Assembly (NCBI GenBank): GCA_904501975.1
Contig: CAJGCZ010000035.1
Span: 1-25,148, forward strand
DNA from: an uncultured Akkermansia sp.
GTDB taxonomy: Bacteria; Verrucomicrobiota; Verrucomicrobiia; Verrucomicrobiales; Akkermansiaceae
Reading direction: 5' to 3'
DNA: 25,148 bases
Shown here: positions 6,648 to 14,001 of the stretch, piece by piece
Position numbering within the stretch: position 1 is the stretch's first letter
How the letters are laid out: each line of letters begins with the position of its first letter
Translations under genes and position numbers: made by a program
Notes under the pieces: model-generated
Database searches by the model: none
The model's input: only the letters and a program-made list of their open reading frames with translations
What the model was told of the DNA's origin: nothing

Positions 6648-8132
6648 ATGAGCCTTATATCTATGTTGGATGAAGCCGATGCGCGTTTGAAAACCTCCCC
6701 GTTTCGTGATTGGGTGGTTTGGGGGTGCTTGCTTGCTGTCTTTATGTTTATCTACGGGGCAATGCTGGTGCGTGGCGGGTACCATTGGGATGAGACTCTG
6801 GATTTTGCCGGCAATGCGCTGGAAACGTATGTGGCGAACGGGCGCTGGGGGCTGGTGTTGTGGCGCTGCCTGTTTGGCATGGGGTGTGCTGTATGGTGCT
6901 CCGGGTTGTTGGCCGGTATGTTGTTGTGCGCCTCATTGGTGTTGCAAGGGCGTTTGTTGTGCCTGAATCATGTAGGCTTACAGTTGCTGTATGGTATTAT
7001 CTATCTGTTGCAAATACAATTTGCCTACCAGATGGATTATTTCTTTTTGTGCGATGCTACAGCCTTTGGCCTGTTAGGGGTTACGGCTGCTGTGTATTTG
7101 TTAGAGCAGGGGGGGAAATGGCGAAGTGTAGCCGCTACGCTTTTAGTTACATGGGCGGTGGCTATTTACCAATGTCTAGCGCTTAATTTTGTGGTATTGG
7201 TGGGCTTGTTGATATTGCGCGATGTGTATGCGGGGCAAGCCATGCACCTGCTGCGCCGTGGGGTGTATACGGTGGTGGTATGCGTGGCTGCTGTATCCCT
7301 GTGGGTGCTTGTCAAAATACCGGTGCAACTGTTGCTGCCGGTAGATGCGGATTCTCTGGCTTTTTGCCAGGAGTATGCGCAGCGCCTTAATTACCGTAGC
7401 CAACTCTTTAGCAGTGAATGGTATTTGTACATAGGTCGCATGTTTTCAACGATGGTGCAACATGCCTGTTGGCCTGCGAATTATGATGGAGAGCCCTTCT
7501 ATTTGGGCGCCACTGCGGCATTGCTGGTGCTATTGGTTTCTGCTGTACGCATCAAAGGCATGCAGCGTAAGGTGTTAGCCTTTGTTTTGCCCTTGTGCTT
7601 GTGGTTGGCGCCCTTTTGCATGTACATGGTCATTGGCGCCACGTGGCCTTGCTACCCGCACACCAAGTTGGCGCAGCCTGTGGTGTTGGCCGGGCTTTGT
7701 CTGTTGGCCGTGCCGCATTTGCGTTGGTCTCCGCTATGGCGCGGCGTGGGTGCGGGTGTGTTGGCGTTGTGCCTCGTGCAGGCCTCGTCTTTGGTGTCGC
7801 GCCATGCTGCCGGTATGCAAGCCGCTTTTGAGGAGCGCTTGCTGCGGCTGCACCATGCCGAGACGGAGGCGGTGCGTGTAGCTATAGAAAACGGCATTCC
7901 GTTGGAAAAAGGTTGCATTTTGTATTACCCCGCTTACCACAATTGGGAGAAAAACGGCTATGTGGATTTTTGCGGTGATTACCCGGCCTTGCTCTACATG
8001 AAAGGGGCAACGGACCACGTATTGTACTGTGCCAAGCACCGAGAGCATTTGCGCCACATGCCGGCGTGGCCTGCCAAGGGGGCCATCAAGGTGGTAGATG
8101 ATACGGTGATTATCAAAGGCGCAAAGTTATAA
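6648..8132 (+). CDS. polytopic membrane protein, GtrII-like glucosyltransferase family (putative)
   Basis: An integral inner-membrane protein of 494 residues with about ten hydrophobic helices between residues 22 and 390 and a soluble tail of about 110 residues. Near the N-terminus the pattern WDE (47-49) followed by a helix and NGRWG (64-68) resembles the acidic motif and GR loop that begin GtrII-type glucosyltransferases, which add glucose from a polyprenyl-phosphate carrier to surface polysaccharide. The match is by pattern only. The C-terminal segment (LEKGCILYYPAYHNWEKNG region) resembles the extracytoplasmic tail of such enzymes. A divergent kdsA-lpt operon next door fits a role in LPS or O-antigen decoration. 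It could also be another GT-C fold transferase. Confidence 0.6.
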   Translation: MSLISMLDEADARLKTSPFRDWVVWGCLLAVFMFIYGAMLVRGGYHWDETLDFAGNALETYVANGRWGLVLWRCLFGMGCAVWCSGLLAGMLLCASLVLQGRLLCLNHVGLQLLYGIIYLLQIQFAYQMDYFFLCDATAFGLLGVTAAVYLLEQGGKWRSVAATLLVTWAVAIYQCLALNFVVLVGLLILRDVYAGQAMHLLRRGVYTVVVCVAAVSLWVLVKIPVQLLLPVDADSLAFCQEYAQRLNYRSQLFSSEWYLYIGRMFSTMVQHACWPANYDGEPFYLGATAALLVLLVSAVRIKGMQRKVLAFVLPLCLWLAPFCMYMVIGATWPCYPHTKLAQPVVLAGLCLLAVPHLRWSPLWRGVGAGVLALCLVQASSLVSRHAAGMQAAFEERLLRLHHAETEAVRVAIENGIPLEKGCILYYPAYHNWEKNGYVDFCGDYPALLYMKGATDHVLYCAKHREHLRHMPAWPAKGAIKVVDDTVIIKGAKL

Positions 8133-8180
8133 GCCCGCTGCGCACACATAAAACACTTGCTTTTCTTGCGCTTGCCCTGT

Positions 8181-9134
8181 ATGCTCAGGGGCGTGAATGT
8201 TTTTTCTACTTGCTGGAACAGTTCTCGCCATAAGGAAGGCGGACCCATGTGTGATGAAATTCGCGAGCTGGGCTTTGAGTACATCGAGGCCTCTCACGGC
8301 TTGCCTTTATCCATGTTGCCGGGGCTGATTACGGCGGTAGAAGAAAAACGAATTAAGGTGATGGGTGTGCACAACTTTTGCCCTGCACCTATTGATGTGA
8401 GCGGTGATGCCCCGGATGCTTACCGCTTTACCTCGCACCGCCCGGAGATACGCGAGCGTGCCATGCGTTTGTCTCTGGAAACCTTGCAGGCTGCGGCCCG
8501 CCTAGAGGCTCGCTATGTGGTGCTGCACATGGGGGAGGTGGAGCTTTTTCAGGGGCACGAGGCAACGAGCGCAATGCAGCGCATGGTGCGCCATGGCTAT
8601 GTCGGTACCCCGGAATATATTCGCCTGAAAGGGCAGTATGTGCGCCGCCGTATCAAGTTGGCTCCCTTGTATTTAGCGCGTGCTAAAGAGGCCTTGTATC
8701 AACTGGCTGATAAAGCCAAGGAATACGGCTTGGTGCTGGGTGTGGAAGGCCGTAGCCATTTCGAGCAAATGCCGGGTGAGTTGGAGTTTCCGGATTTGAT
8801 GGCGGAGTTTGCCGAGAATCCGCATGTGCGCTACTGGCATGATTTCGGGCATATTCAGCGAAAACATAATTTACTGCTGCTCAATCACGACCAATATTTG
8901 GCCCACCTGTGCCCGTATTTGTACGGAGCTCATGTGAATGATGTGCAGTGGCCGCAGCGCGACCACCGAGCGCCGTTTATGGGGGGCGATGTTGATTTTG
9001 ATACGCTGCTGCCCAAGTATTTTACTCAGGCTATGCCGATGACGTGGGAGTTGTCCAAGTCCGTTACCAAGGAGCAGATTTTGCGTGCTAAAGAGCGCTG
9101 GGATGCCTTGCATGCCACCTTGCCGGCAGAATAA
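8181..9134 (+). CDS. sugar phosphate isomerase/epimerase family protein (xylose isomerase-like TIM barrel)
   Basis: The 317-residue protein belongs to the AP endonuclease 2/xylose isomerase-like barrel family. Metal-binding and barrel-strand motifs appear in order: GFEYIEASHG (31-40), VLHMGEVE, LGVEGRSHFEQMP with a likely metal Glu, WHDFGH with Asp/His, and GAHVNDV with His. The start is taken as ATG 8181, giving the family-like N-terminus LRGVNVFSTCWNS; a TTG further upstream would add eight unlike residues. No Shine-Dalgarno is present. It lies 48 nt after the GtrII-like gene and may be co-transcribed. It ends 7 nt before the convergent TetR gene with no terminator between. The substrate cannot be told from sequence. 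Confidence 0.82.
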   Translation: MLRGVNVFSTCWNSSRHKEGGPMCDEIRELGFEYIEASHGLPLSMLPGLITAVEEKRIKVMGVHNFCPAPIDVSGDAPDAYRFTSHRPEIRERAMRLSLETLQAAARLEARYVVLHMGEVELFQGHEATSAMQRMVRHGYVGTPEYIRLKGQYVRRRIKLAPLYLARAKEALYQLADKAKEYGLVLGVEGRSHFEQMPGELEFPDLMAEFAENPHVRYWHDFGHIQRKHNLLLLNHDQYLAHLCPYLYGAHVNDVQWPQRDHRAPFMGGDVDFDTLLPKYFTQAMPMTWELSKSVTKEQILRAKERWDALHATLPAE

Positions 9135-9141
9135 GCTTTTT

Positions 9142-9759
9142 TTAGCGCAGGTATGTTTGTAAAAGCGCAACGGCATCTGCCGCTAAACGGCGTATGGCCG
9201 GCTCTTTGCCTTGAATGGCCGGCAATCCCCAAAGGGTAAAGTTATTGTGCGCCACTATGTTAAAATACATGCCACGCAGGCAGGTGAGGCACCACAGCCA
9301 GTCCGCCCTGTTCATGCCGGGAAAGTGCGCCTGTAAGGCGTCTTGCCATTCTTGGAGCGCATACGAGTAATGAGATTCGTAGACATCTCTTGTCAACTCC
9401 GGGGATTCATAGCCCATACGGTTCAGAAAGCACAGCACTTCCTCGCCCCCGGCTACGGTGTTGTCCTCCCAATCTGTGATGGGGGCCGACAACCACGCGT
9501 AGATGATTTCCTCTGCCGAGCCGGTGCTGCGGGCTTTTGCCAAGGCGGCCAAGCACACCTCGTTGTATTGGTCGGATATGTATGCGAGCGTGTCGCGGTA
9601 CAAATCCGCCTTGTGGCCAAAGTGATAACGAATAAGACCGATGTTGACACCGGCCTCGTTGGCAATATCGCGCACGGATGCCCCCTCGTATCCTAGGCGG
9701 GTGAATTGTATGATAGCGGCGCGCATAATAACCGCCTTGGTGGCATCCGATTTGTTCAT
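9142..9759 (-). CDS. TetR family transcriptional regulator
   Basis: A 205-residue DNA-binding repressor-type protein. The N-terminal helix-turn-helix spans about residues 9-55 with the TetR pattern: AAIIQFTRLGYEGASVRDIA, then EAGVNIGLIRYHFGHKADLY. The C-terminal part is a helical ligand and dimer domain rich in Trp and Cys, without a recognisable ligand class. It is the last gene of a five-gene minus-strand unit, 12 nt after the lipoprotein stop. Its target is unknown; autoregulation of this operon is possible but no operator palindrome was spotted at the operon promoter. Confidence 0.93.
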   Translation of the reverse strand: MNKSDATKAVIMRAAIIQFTRLGYEGASVRDIANEAGVNIGLIRYHFGHKADLYRDTLAYISDQYNEVCLAALAKARSTGSAEEIIYAWLSAPITDWEDNTVAGGEEVLCFLNRMGYESPELTRDVYESHYSYALQEWQDALQAHFPGMNRADWLWCLTCLRGMYFNIVAHNNFTLWGLPAIQGKEPAIRRLAADAVALLQTYLR

Positions 9760-9771
9760 GGTGTAGAAAAA

Positions 9772-10725
9772 TTAACGTGTTGCGGAATCGATGGAAATGG
9801 ATTCCAAGTAGCTGATGTCTTCTTTGGAGAAGCTTTCCAGTCGCGTTTTTGTCACCTTGCCGCCGGGGTCTTTGAGGTACACGTAGTTGTTTTTCTCATC
9901 AAAGCGCATGAGCTTAGCAAAGAGCGTGGCTGAGCCGCGGCGCTCCGTCCATTCGCGGAAGCCCTTGGCTTTGAGGGTTTTCTTGTAATTTTTGTATTCC
10001 TCTTCTGCCTTTTCCACGCCGCGCTCAATTTCCGTATGCACATCATACAGGTAGTCGCCCATACCGTTGATTCTGGCTGTTACTTTACCGCCGTGCGGTG
10101 TAACAACAACAATACCGGGTTTGCGGTCAATGCCGTATTTGCTAGCCAAACGGTTGATGGAGGAAAGACTGTAGCGGGAGGAGCGCTTGCCACTGTCGTC
10201 AATGGCAGCGCCGGAGTCAATCTTCATGCGTATCACGCGGTCGTTGCAATACTCATCAAACTTGGGCGTCTCCAGCAGGGCTCGCCCCAGCTCTTTGCTT
10301 TTGGGGCTGGTGATGGAGTCGTGAAACCAAATAATGAGGGGCAAGCCCTGCCTGCGAGAGAGTTTGAGGGCGCGGCCGTAGTTAGTAAGCCAGCCGTTGC
10401 CCTGCTGCTTGTTTTCAAACACGGCGTTGAGCTCATCCATGTTTTCCGACAAGTCCTCCGGGTTGGTCCAAATAATTTCATCTTCCTCTGCGCTGCCCTC
10501 TACCTTTTTCAAATCGGCTTCGGAGGTCACCTTCATGTTGATGGCGTCCGGATTATTGGCGCCCGGCAACAGGGGATTACTCATAAACCCGGCTACGCCC
10601 TCCGGTAAATCCTTGGTGGCGTTGGTTGTTTCTTCTGTTACGGTGCGCTGTACCATAAGCGAGCATGCCTGCAGCAGCAGAGCCCCGGCTGTAGTAAGTG
10701 CATAGATGAAACGGCGGGTGCGCAT
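9772..10725 (-). CDS. lipoprotein with thioredoxin-like fold and SHD1-like domain
   Basis: The 317-residue protein has a lipoprotein signal with lipobox LQAC (Cys21). Residues about 110-225 look like a thioredoxin-like fold of the kind seen in proteins with an N-terminal GxxLxxAxxxxxPLxIxF pattern: ALKLSRRQGLPLIIWFHDS, then a conserved KPGIVVVTPHGG edge strand containing the cis-Pro position. The place of the CxxC motif is taken by DSITSPKS, so no redox centre exists. Residues about 255-310 (REWTERRG, YVYLKD, then SKEDISYLE) match the SLA1 homology domain 1 pattern found in many Planctomycetes and Verrucomicrobia proteins. Probably anchored in the outer or inner membrane and acting as a scaffold or binder. 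Overlap with neighbours is absent: 18 nt from mazG, 12 nt to tetR. Confidence 0.75.
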   Translation of the reverse strand: MRTRRFIYALTTAGALLLQACSLMVQRTVTEETTNATKDLPEGVAGFMSNPLLPGANNPDAINMKVTSEADLKKVEGSAEEDEIIWTNPEDLSENMDELNAVFENKQQGNGWLTNYGRALKLSRRQGLPLIIWFHDSITSPKSKELGRALLETPKFDEYCNDRVIRMKIDSGAAIDDSGKRSSRYSLSSINRLASKYGIDRKPGIVVVTPHGGKVTARINGMGDYLYDVHTEIERGVEKAEEEYKNYKKTLKAKGFREWTERRGSATLFAKLMRFDEKNNYVYLKDPGGKVTKTRLESFSKEDISYLESISIDSATR

Positions 10726-10743
10726 GAGGAATAACAGTGATGA

Positions 10744-11568
10744 TTAGGAGTGCTCCTCTTGTTTGGCCTGTTGCCATGCGGCTTCCATTTCGTCAACCGT
10801 GGCTTCATTTAAGCTAATACCTTGAGCCTTGAGTGCTTTTTCCAAAAAGTTGAATCGGCGCTCAAATTTTCTGTTGGCGGCATCCAGGGCAAGCTCCGGG
10901 TCAATGCCGCGGCGGCGGCACAAATTAACGGTGCAGAACAGCAGGTCGCCCAGCTCCTCTGCTACGCGAGGGTCGCTGTCGTCCATGCTCAGGGTATCCG
11001 CCACTTCATCCGTCTCCTCGCGTATTTTTTCTACCACGCCGGCGTGGTCGGGCCAGTCAAAACCTACTTTGGCCACCTTCTTGGTGATTTTGTAGGCGCG
11101 CAGCAGAGAAGGCAGTCCCTTGCCGCAGTTTTTGAGGTAAGGCTTATCTTCAATGGACTGCTCTTGGCGCTTAATGGCATCCCACTGGCTGAGTACACCC
11201 TCCGTATCATGAACGGCAGAGCTGCCGAAAACGTGGGGGTGGCGGCGCACTAGCTTGTCGCTCAGCTCACAAGCAATGGCATTGATATCGAACGGGTCTT
11301 CTGAAGATTCTGCTGCTATCTCAGCATGGAAAAGCACCTGCAACAGTACATCGCCCAATTCCTCGCGCATGTGCGGGCGGTCATTGGCGCGAATGGCGTC
11401 GATGCACTCGTATGCCTCCTCCAGCAAGTTGGAAATAATGCTCTCATGCGTTTGCTCTGCATCCCACGGGCAGCCTCCCGGGATACGCAAACGGTGCATA
11501 ATGGCAATGGCTCGCTCCAGCTGACGCTCCGGAACGCGGCAGTGAATCATCTCTTCGTCGGTCATCAT
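10744..11568 (-). CDS. mazG: nucleoside triphosphate pyrophosphohydrolase MazG
   Basis: Cytoplasmic house-cleaning enzyme that hydrolyses NTPs and dNTPs to the monophosphate and pyrophosphate. The 274-residue protein has tandem MazG domains. The N-terminal one has GGCPWDAEQTHESI (31-44) then NLLEEAYECIDAI and REELGDVLLQV, which carry the EExxE and ExxD metal ligands. The C-terminal one has IREETDEVADTL and EELGDLLF near 183-215. Length is close to E. coli MazG (263). The first ATG overlaps the upstream gene's stop as ATGA, indicating translational coupling; a second ATG one codon on is possible. Confidence 0.95.
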   Translation of the reverse strand: MMTDEEMIHCRVPERQLERAIAIMHRLRIPGGCPWDAEQTHESIISNLLEEAYECIDAIRANDRPHMREELGDVLLQVLFHAEIAAESSEDPFDINAIACELSDKLVRRHPHVFGSSAVHDTEGVLSQWDAIKRQEQSIEDKPYLKNCGKGLPSLLRAYKITKKVAKVGFDWPDHAGVVEKIREETDEVADTLSMDDSDPRVAEELGDLLFCTVNLCRRRGIDPELALDAANRKFERRFNFLEKALKAQGISLNEATVDEMEAAWQQAKQEEHS

Positions 11569-11858
11569 TTTTTGCGCTGGTCTCTGCGTTCGTTGGTAGC
11601 CTTGCCGGCCAAAATGTCATCAATATGAGCCACTAAATCCCAAGATACACGACGGCGCTGGTATTTGCGCCACAGCAGGTCGCGCAGGGTGCGCCAGTGG
11701 TCTTCCGTGAAATCGGCAGGGGTAAACTGCACTTCGTCTTTCATGGAGCGACCCACCTTGGGGGCGCACATCAATTGCCACCAACCACCAAAGTGGCTGG
11801 CCTCGTAAATCACCTTGTTGCCGTCTTCGTCGCGGTCCTGCCAGGAGAATGTTTCCAT
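11565..11858 (-). CDS. 97-aa hypothetical protein coupled to mazG
   Basis: A small, highly charged cytoplasmic protein without signal or membrane segments. It is rich in Trp (HFGGWWQLMCAPK; ADFTEDHWRTLRDLLWRKYQRRRVSW is its central stretch, about residues 48-73). No known family was recognised. Its stop overlaps the mazG start by 4 nt, so the two are translated together. It starts 21 nt after the YD-like secreted protein gene. A structural or regulatory partner of MazG is possible but unsupported beyond gene order. Confidence 0.72.
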   Translation of the reverse strand: METFSWQDRDEDGNKVIYEASHFGGWWQLMCAPKVGRSMKDEVQFTPADFTEDHWRTLRDLLWRKYQRRRVSWDLVAHIDDILAGKATNERRDQRKK

Positions 11859-11879
11859 AAGTATCAGCGTGTTGTAAAA

Positions 11880-12398
11880 TTATCGGCGTTCACCGCGGGG
11901 AAGGTTGCGGTGTGCGTTTTCTACATCTTGGTTAATGGTGGGGCCAAAGGCTGTTTCACCGTTGTTCAACGATACAATCAGGGGCTTGGTGCGCTCGCCG
12001 TTGGCATCGTAGCGGTAAATAACGCGCTGCACCAGTTTTTTATCCAGCACGGTATACATGCGCTCTTCCACCAATCGGCCTTGGCGGTCGTAGCCGTAGG
12101 CTACGCGCAGCTTTGGCTGGCGGTTGCTATCGTAAATGGTGCAGGCAATCAGCTGGCCGTGCTTGCCCTCGGTGTAGTCGTTAATGGCGGCCAGTTTGCC
12201 GCTGGCAGAATAGGTGGCGCAGCGCATCCCCTTCCAGTTGGCCTGGCGTTTGTAGACGGAGCGTGAGCCATCCGGGTGGCGCATCACGCGCACTACGTCG
12301 CGGTCCTCATGAGAAATATCCGGGCTCTGGGCGTTTGCTACCGGAGCCGATACAGCCGCTGCCAGTGCAGCCATGGCAAGAATGAGATGCTTCTTCAT
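11880..12398 (-). CDS. small secreted protein with YD-like repeats
   Basis: A 172-residue exported protein with a clear signal peptide (about 1-23, ending ANA). The mature part carries repeated strand-turn patterns resembling YD/RHS or MORN-type repeats: YSASGKLAAIND, YDSNRQPKLRVAYG, YDRQGRLVEERMY, YRYDANGERTK. Such repeats usually form short beta-hairpins. There is no lipobox. It is the first gene of the five-gene operon and lies just downstream of a strong promoter whose start site would fall on or next to its ATG. The function is unknown. Confidence 0.75.
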   Translation of the reverse strand: MKKHLILAMAALAAAVSAPVANAQSPDISHEDRDVVRVMRHPDGSRSVYKRQANWKGMRCATYSASGKLAAINDYTEGKHGQLIACTIYDSNRQPKLRVAYGYDRQGRLVEERMYTVLDKKLVQRVIYRYDANGERTKPLIVSLNNGETAFGPTINQDVENAHRNLPRGERR

Positions 12399-12405
12399 GC
12401 CACAT

Positions 12406-12434
12406 ATTGTACTATCCGCTAACAGTTAAATCAA
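12406..12434 (-). promoter_or_regulatory. sigma70-type promoter of the mazG operon
   Basis: On the minus strand TTGATT (12434-12429), a 17-nt spacer and TACAAT (12411-12406). The -10 box ends 7 nt before the ATG at 12398, so the expected start site coincides with or is 1 nt from the start codon. Confidence 0.75.
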
Positions 12435-12465
12435 GTGCTAAGTGTGCCTGCGCGGGGCAATTTTC

Positions 12466-12494
12466 TTGACAGGTGAGCCCTGAGCCGTCACAAT
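12466..12494 (+). promoter_or_regulatory. sigma70-type promoter of ispH, predicting a leaderless mRNA
   Basis: TTGACA (12466-12471), a 17-nt spacer and CACAAT (12489-12494). Only 6 nt separate the -10 box from the ATG at 12501, so transcription would start at the A of the start codon. Confidence 0.65.
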
Positions 12495-12500
12495 GGGTGC

Positions 12501-13703
12501 ATGCAAGCCAGAAAGCCCATTAATGTACGCCGCCGTGATGTGTTGGAGCGCATTCGTAGCCAGGTTGATCAATATAAAAGCCCCCTTGTGCAGTATATTC
12601 GAGAGGCCGGTGATGTGCTGACTATCCGAAACATGGAGGTGCACTTGGCCGCCGCCTTCGGTTTTTGCGATGGTGTGAAGCGTGCTATCGAGATTGCCCA
12701 TGCCGCATGCGATATGTTTGCCGGTAAGCGTATTTGGCTCATTGGCGAGATTATTCATAACCCCGTTGTCAATGCCCGATTGGATGCCATGGGGCTGCGC
12801 CATTTGCCGTTCAAGGTGGACGATGCGGCGTACGATGCCCTGACGGAGGAAGATGTGGTGATTATCCCGGCTTTTGGTATTCCGGTGTCCCTGCGCCGTA
12901 AGTTGGATGATAAAGGCGTCCAGCTGGTGGACTCCACCTGTGGTAATGTGATGAAGGTGTGGACGCGCGTGCGCTCCTACGCCCGTATGGGAATTACCAG
13001 CGTGATTCATGGCAAAGCCCGCCACGAGGAAAGCATGGCCACGGCCTCTCAAAGCATGGGCGACGATGGCTTGGGTAACTACATTGTCATTTTCTCTGAG
13101 GCTGAGGCACAAATGCTGGTGGATTACCTGCTGGGCCGTGGCGATAAAGCTACTTTCATGGCTCATTTTGCTTCTGCTTGCTCACCCGGTTTTGACCCCG
13201 ATGTTCATTTGGCAGAAATCGGTATGGCTAACCAAACAACCATGCTGAAGAGTGAGACCGGACACATTCAACAAATGTTGCGCGCCGCAGTAACGGAACG
13301 CGATGGCGATGATACCCGTTTCCATGTCTTTGATACCATTTGCGGTGCAACGCAGGATCGCCAAAATGCGCTCTTTGAGCTCTTGGAAAAGCCGCTGGAT
13401 GCCATGTTTATTATCGGCGGATACAACAGCTCCAATACCACCCACTTGGCTCACATTGCCGCCCGCCGCTTGCCTACCTTCTTTGTGAAATCCGCAGATT
13501 GCCTTCACTCGTTGCAGGAGATTAGCGCGTATGACCTTTCTGCTAAAGCTGAGCGCCTTACGGCATTGCCGGCAGAGGTGGCGGATGTATCTCGCCCGTG
13601 GCGTATCGGTGTTACCGCCGGTGCCTCTTGCCCCGATAACGTGATTGAAGAGGTGCTGCGCCGCCTGGCTGAGCTGCGCGGGTGCGATTTGCCCACGCTG
13701 TAA
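12501..13703 (+). CDS. ispH: 4-hydroxy-3-methylbut-2-enyl diphosphate reductase (IspH, long form)
   Basis: Last enzyme of the MEP isoprenoid pathway; an iron-sulphur protein that converts HMBPP to IPP and DMAPP. The three cluster-binding cysteines are visible: C56 in FGFCDGVKRAI, C147 in DSTCGNV and C281 in TICGATQDRQ. Also present are EIIHNP (H86), HGKARHEE (H170/H175) and SNTTHL. At 400 residues it is the long type with an N-terminal extension (about 45 residues) and internal insertions, as in cyanobacteria and plants, rather than the E. coli type of 316. The ATG at 12501 is supported by similarity of the extension to long-form proteins and by the promoter placed just before it. It ends at a terminator hairpin at 13736-13768. 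IspD lies 1.9 kb downstream in another operon. Confidence 0.95.
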   Translation: MQARKPINVRRRDVLERIRSQVDQYKSPLVQYIREAGDVLTIRNMEVHLAAAFGFCDGVKRAIEIAHAACDMFAGKRIWLIGEIIHNPVVNARLDAMGLRHLPFKVDDAAYDALTEEDVVIIPAFGIPVSLRRKLDDKGVQLVDSTCGNVMKVWTRVRSYARMGITSVIHGKARHEESMATASQSMGDDGLGNYIVIFSEAEAQMLVDYLLGRGDKATFMAHFASACSPGFDPDVHLAEIGMANQTTMLKSETGHIQQMLRAAVTERDGDDTRFHVFDTICGATQDRQNALFELLEKPLDAMFIIGGYNSSNTTHLAHIAARRLPTFFVKSADCLHSLQEISAYDLSAKAERLTALPAEVADVSRPWRIGVTAGASCPDNVIEEVLRRLAELRGCDLPTL

Positions 13704-13735
13704 AACGCGCATCCGAAGTGCTATTTATTCCACAG

Positions 13736-13768
13736 GGCTCCTTGGTACTCGCCGAGGAGCCTTCCTTG
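13736..13768 (+). terminator. rho-independent terminator of ispH
   Basis: The stem GGCTCCTTGG (13736-13745) pairs with CCGAGGAGCC (13752-13761), including one G-U pair, across a 6-nt loop. A T-rich tail (TTCCTTGT) follows. It lies 33 nt after the ispH stop. Confidence 0.75.
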
Positions 13769-13827
13769 TAGCCGTTCCATTAACCGGCCCCACAAATTGG
13801 TAGTTGTGGGGGAAAATACTATCGGAG

Positions 13828-13847
13828 TGTTGGACTTTAGTCCAACA
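13828..13847. repeat. REP-like palindrome TGTTGGAC/GTCCAACA
   Basis: A near-perfect palindrome, TGTTGGACT and AGTCCAACA around a TT centre. It shares the GGACT...AGTCC core with copies at 1401 and 13875 but has different, still complementary, outer bases. No GTAG foot is present. Confidence 0.6.
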
Positions 13848-13874
13848 TTTATTATCAAACCATACCACCAAAAA

Positions 13875-13898
13875 GGTGGGACTGAAGTCCCACCCTAC
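13875..13898 (-). repeat. REP-like palindrome with GTAG foot (copy 2)
   Basis: Arms GGTGGGACT (13875-13883) and AGTCCCACC (13886-13894) flank a 2-nt centre. On the minus strand GTAG (13898-13895) stands directly 5' of the stem, as in copy 1 at 1401-1424. Confidence 0.7.
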
Positions 13899-13943
13899 GA
13901 TATAGACACATTGCCATTTGTGGGGCAAACCCGGCCAAATAAA

Positions 13944-13974
13944 AATCCCCCGGTTGGGCGAAAACCGGGGGATT
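13944..13974 (-). terminator. rho-independent terminator of the prepilin-like gene
   Basis: Perfect 12-bp arms AATCCCCCGGTT (13944-13955) and AACCGGGGGATT (13963-13974) enclose a 7-nt loop. On the minus strand the stem is followed by TTTATTTGG after the A-T pairs, giving a T-rich tail. It begins 27 nt after the stop of the gene at 14002. Confidence 0.88.
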
Positions 13975-14001
13975 AGGCAGAAAGGACGCCTTGAAACTAG
14001 G

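Larger units (their letters stand above)
13787..13926. repeat. 140-bp palindromic element with terminal inverted repeats
   Basis: The ends are GCCCCACAAATTGG (13787-13800) and CCATTTGTGGGGC (13914-13926), which are inverted copies with a one-base difference. Inside are a local hairpin partner TTGTGGGG (13804-13811) of the left end and two REP-like palindromes (13828-13847 and 13875-13894). The element contains no ORF. It lies between the convergent ispH and prepilin genes. It could be a MITE-like or REP-composite element. Confidence 0.55.

Noticed and set aside
9135..9141. Terminator between the convergent TIM-barrel and TetR genes
   Set aside because: Only 7 nt lie between the stops and no hairpin was seen.
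10036..10608. Plus-strand frame of 190 codons inside the SHD1 lipoprotein
   Set aside because: Shadow of the minus-strand gene; no motif and no start context.
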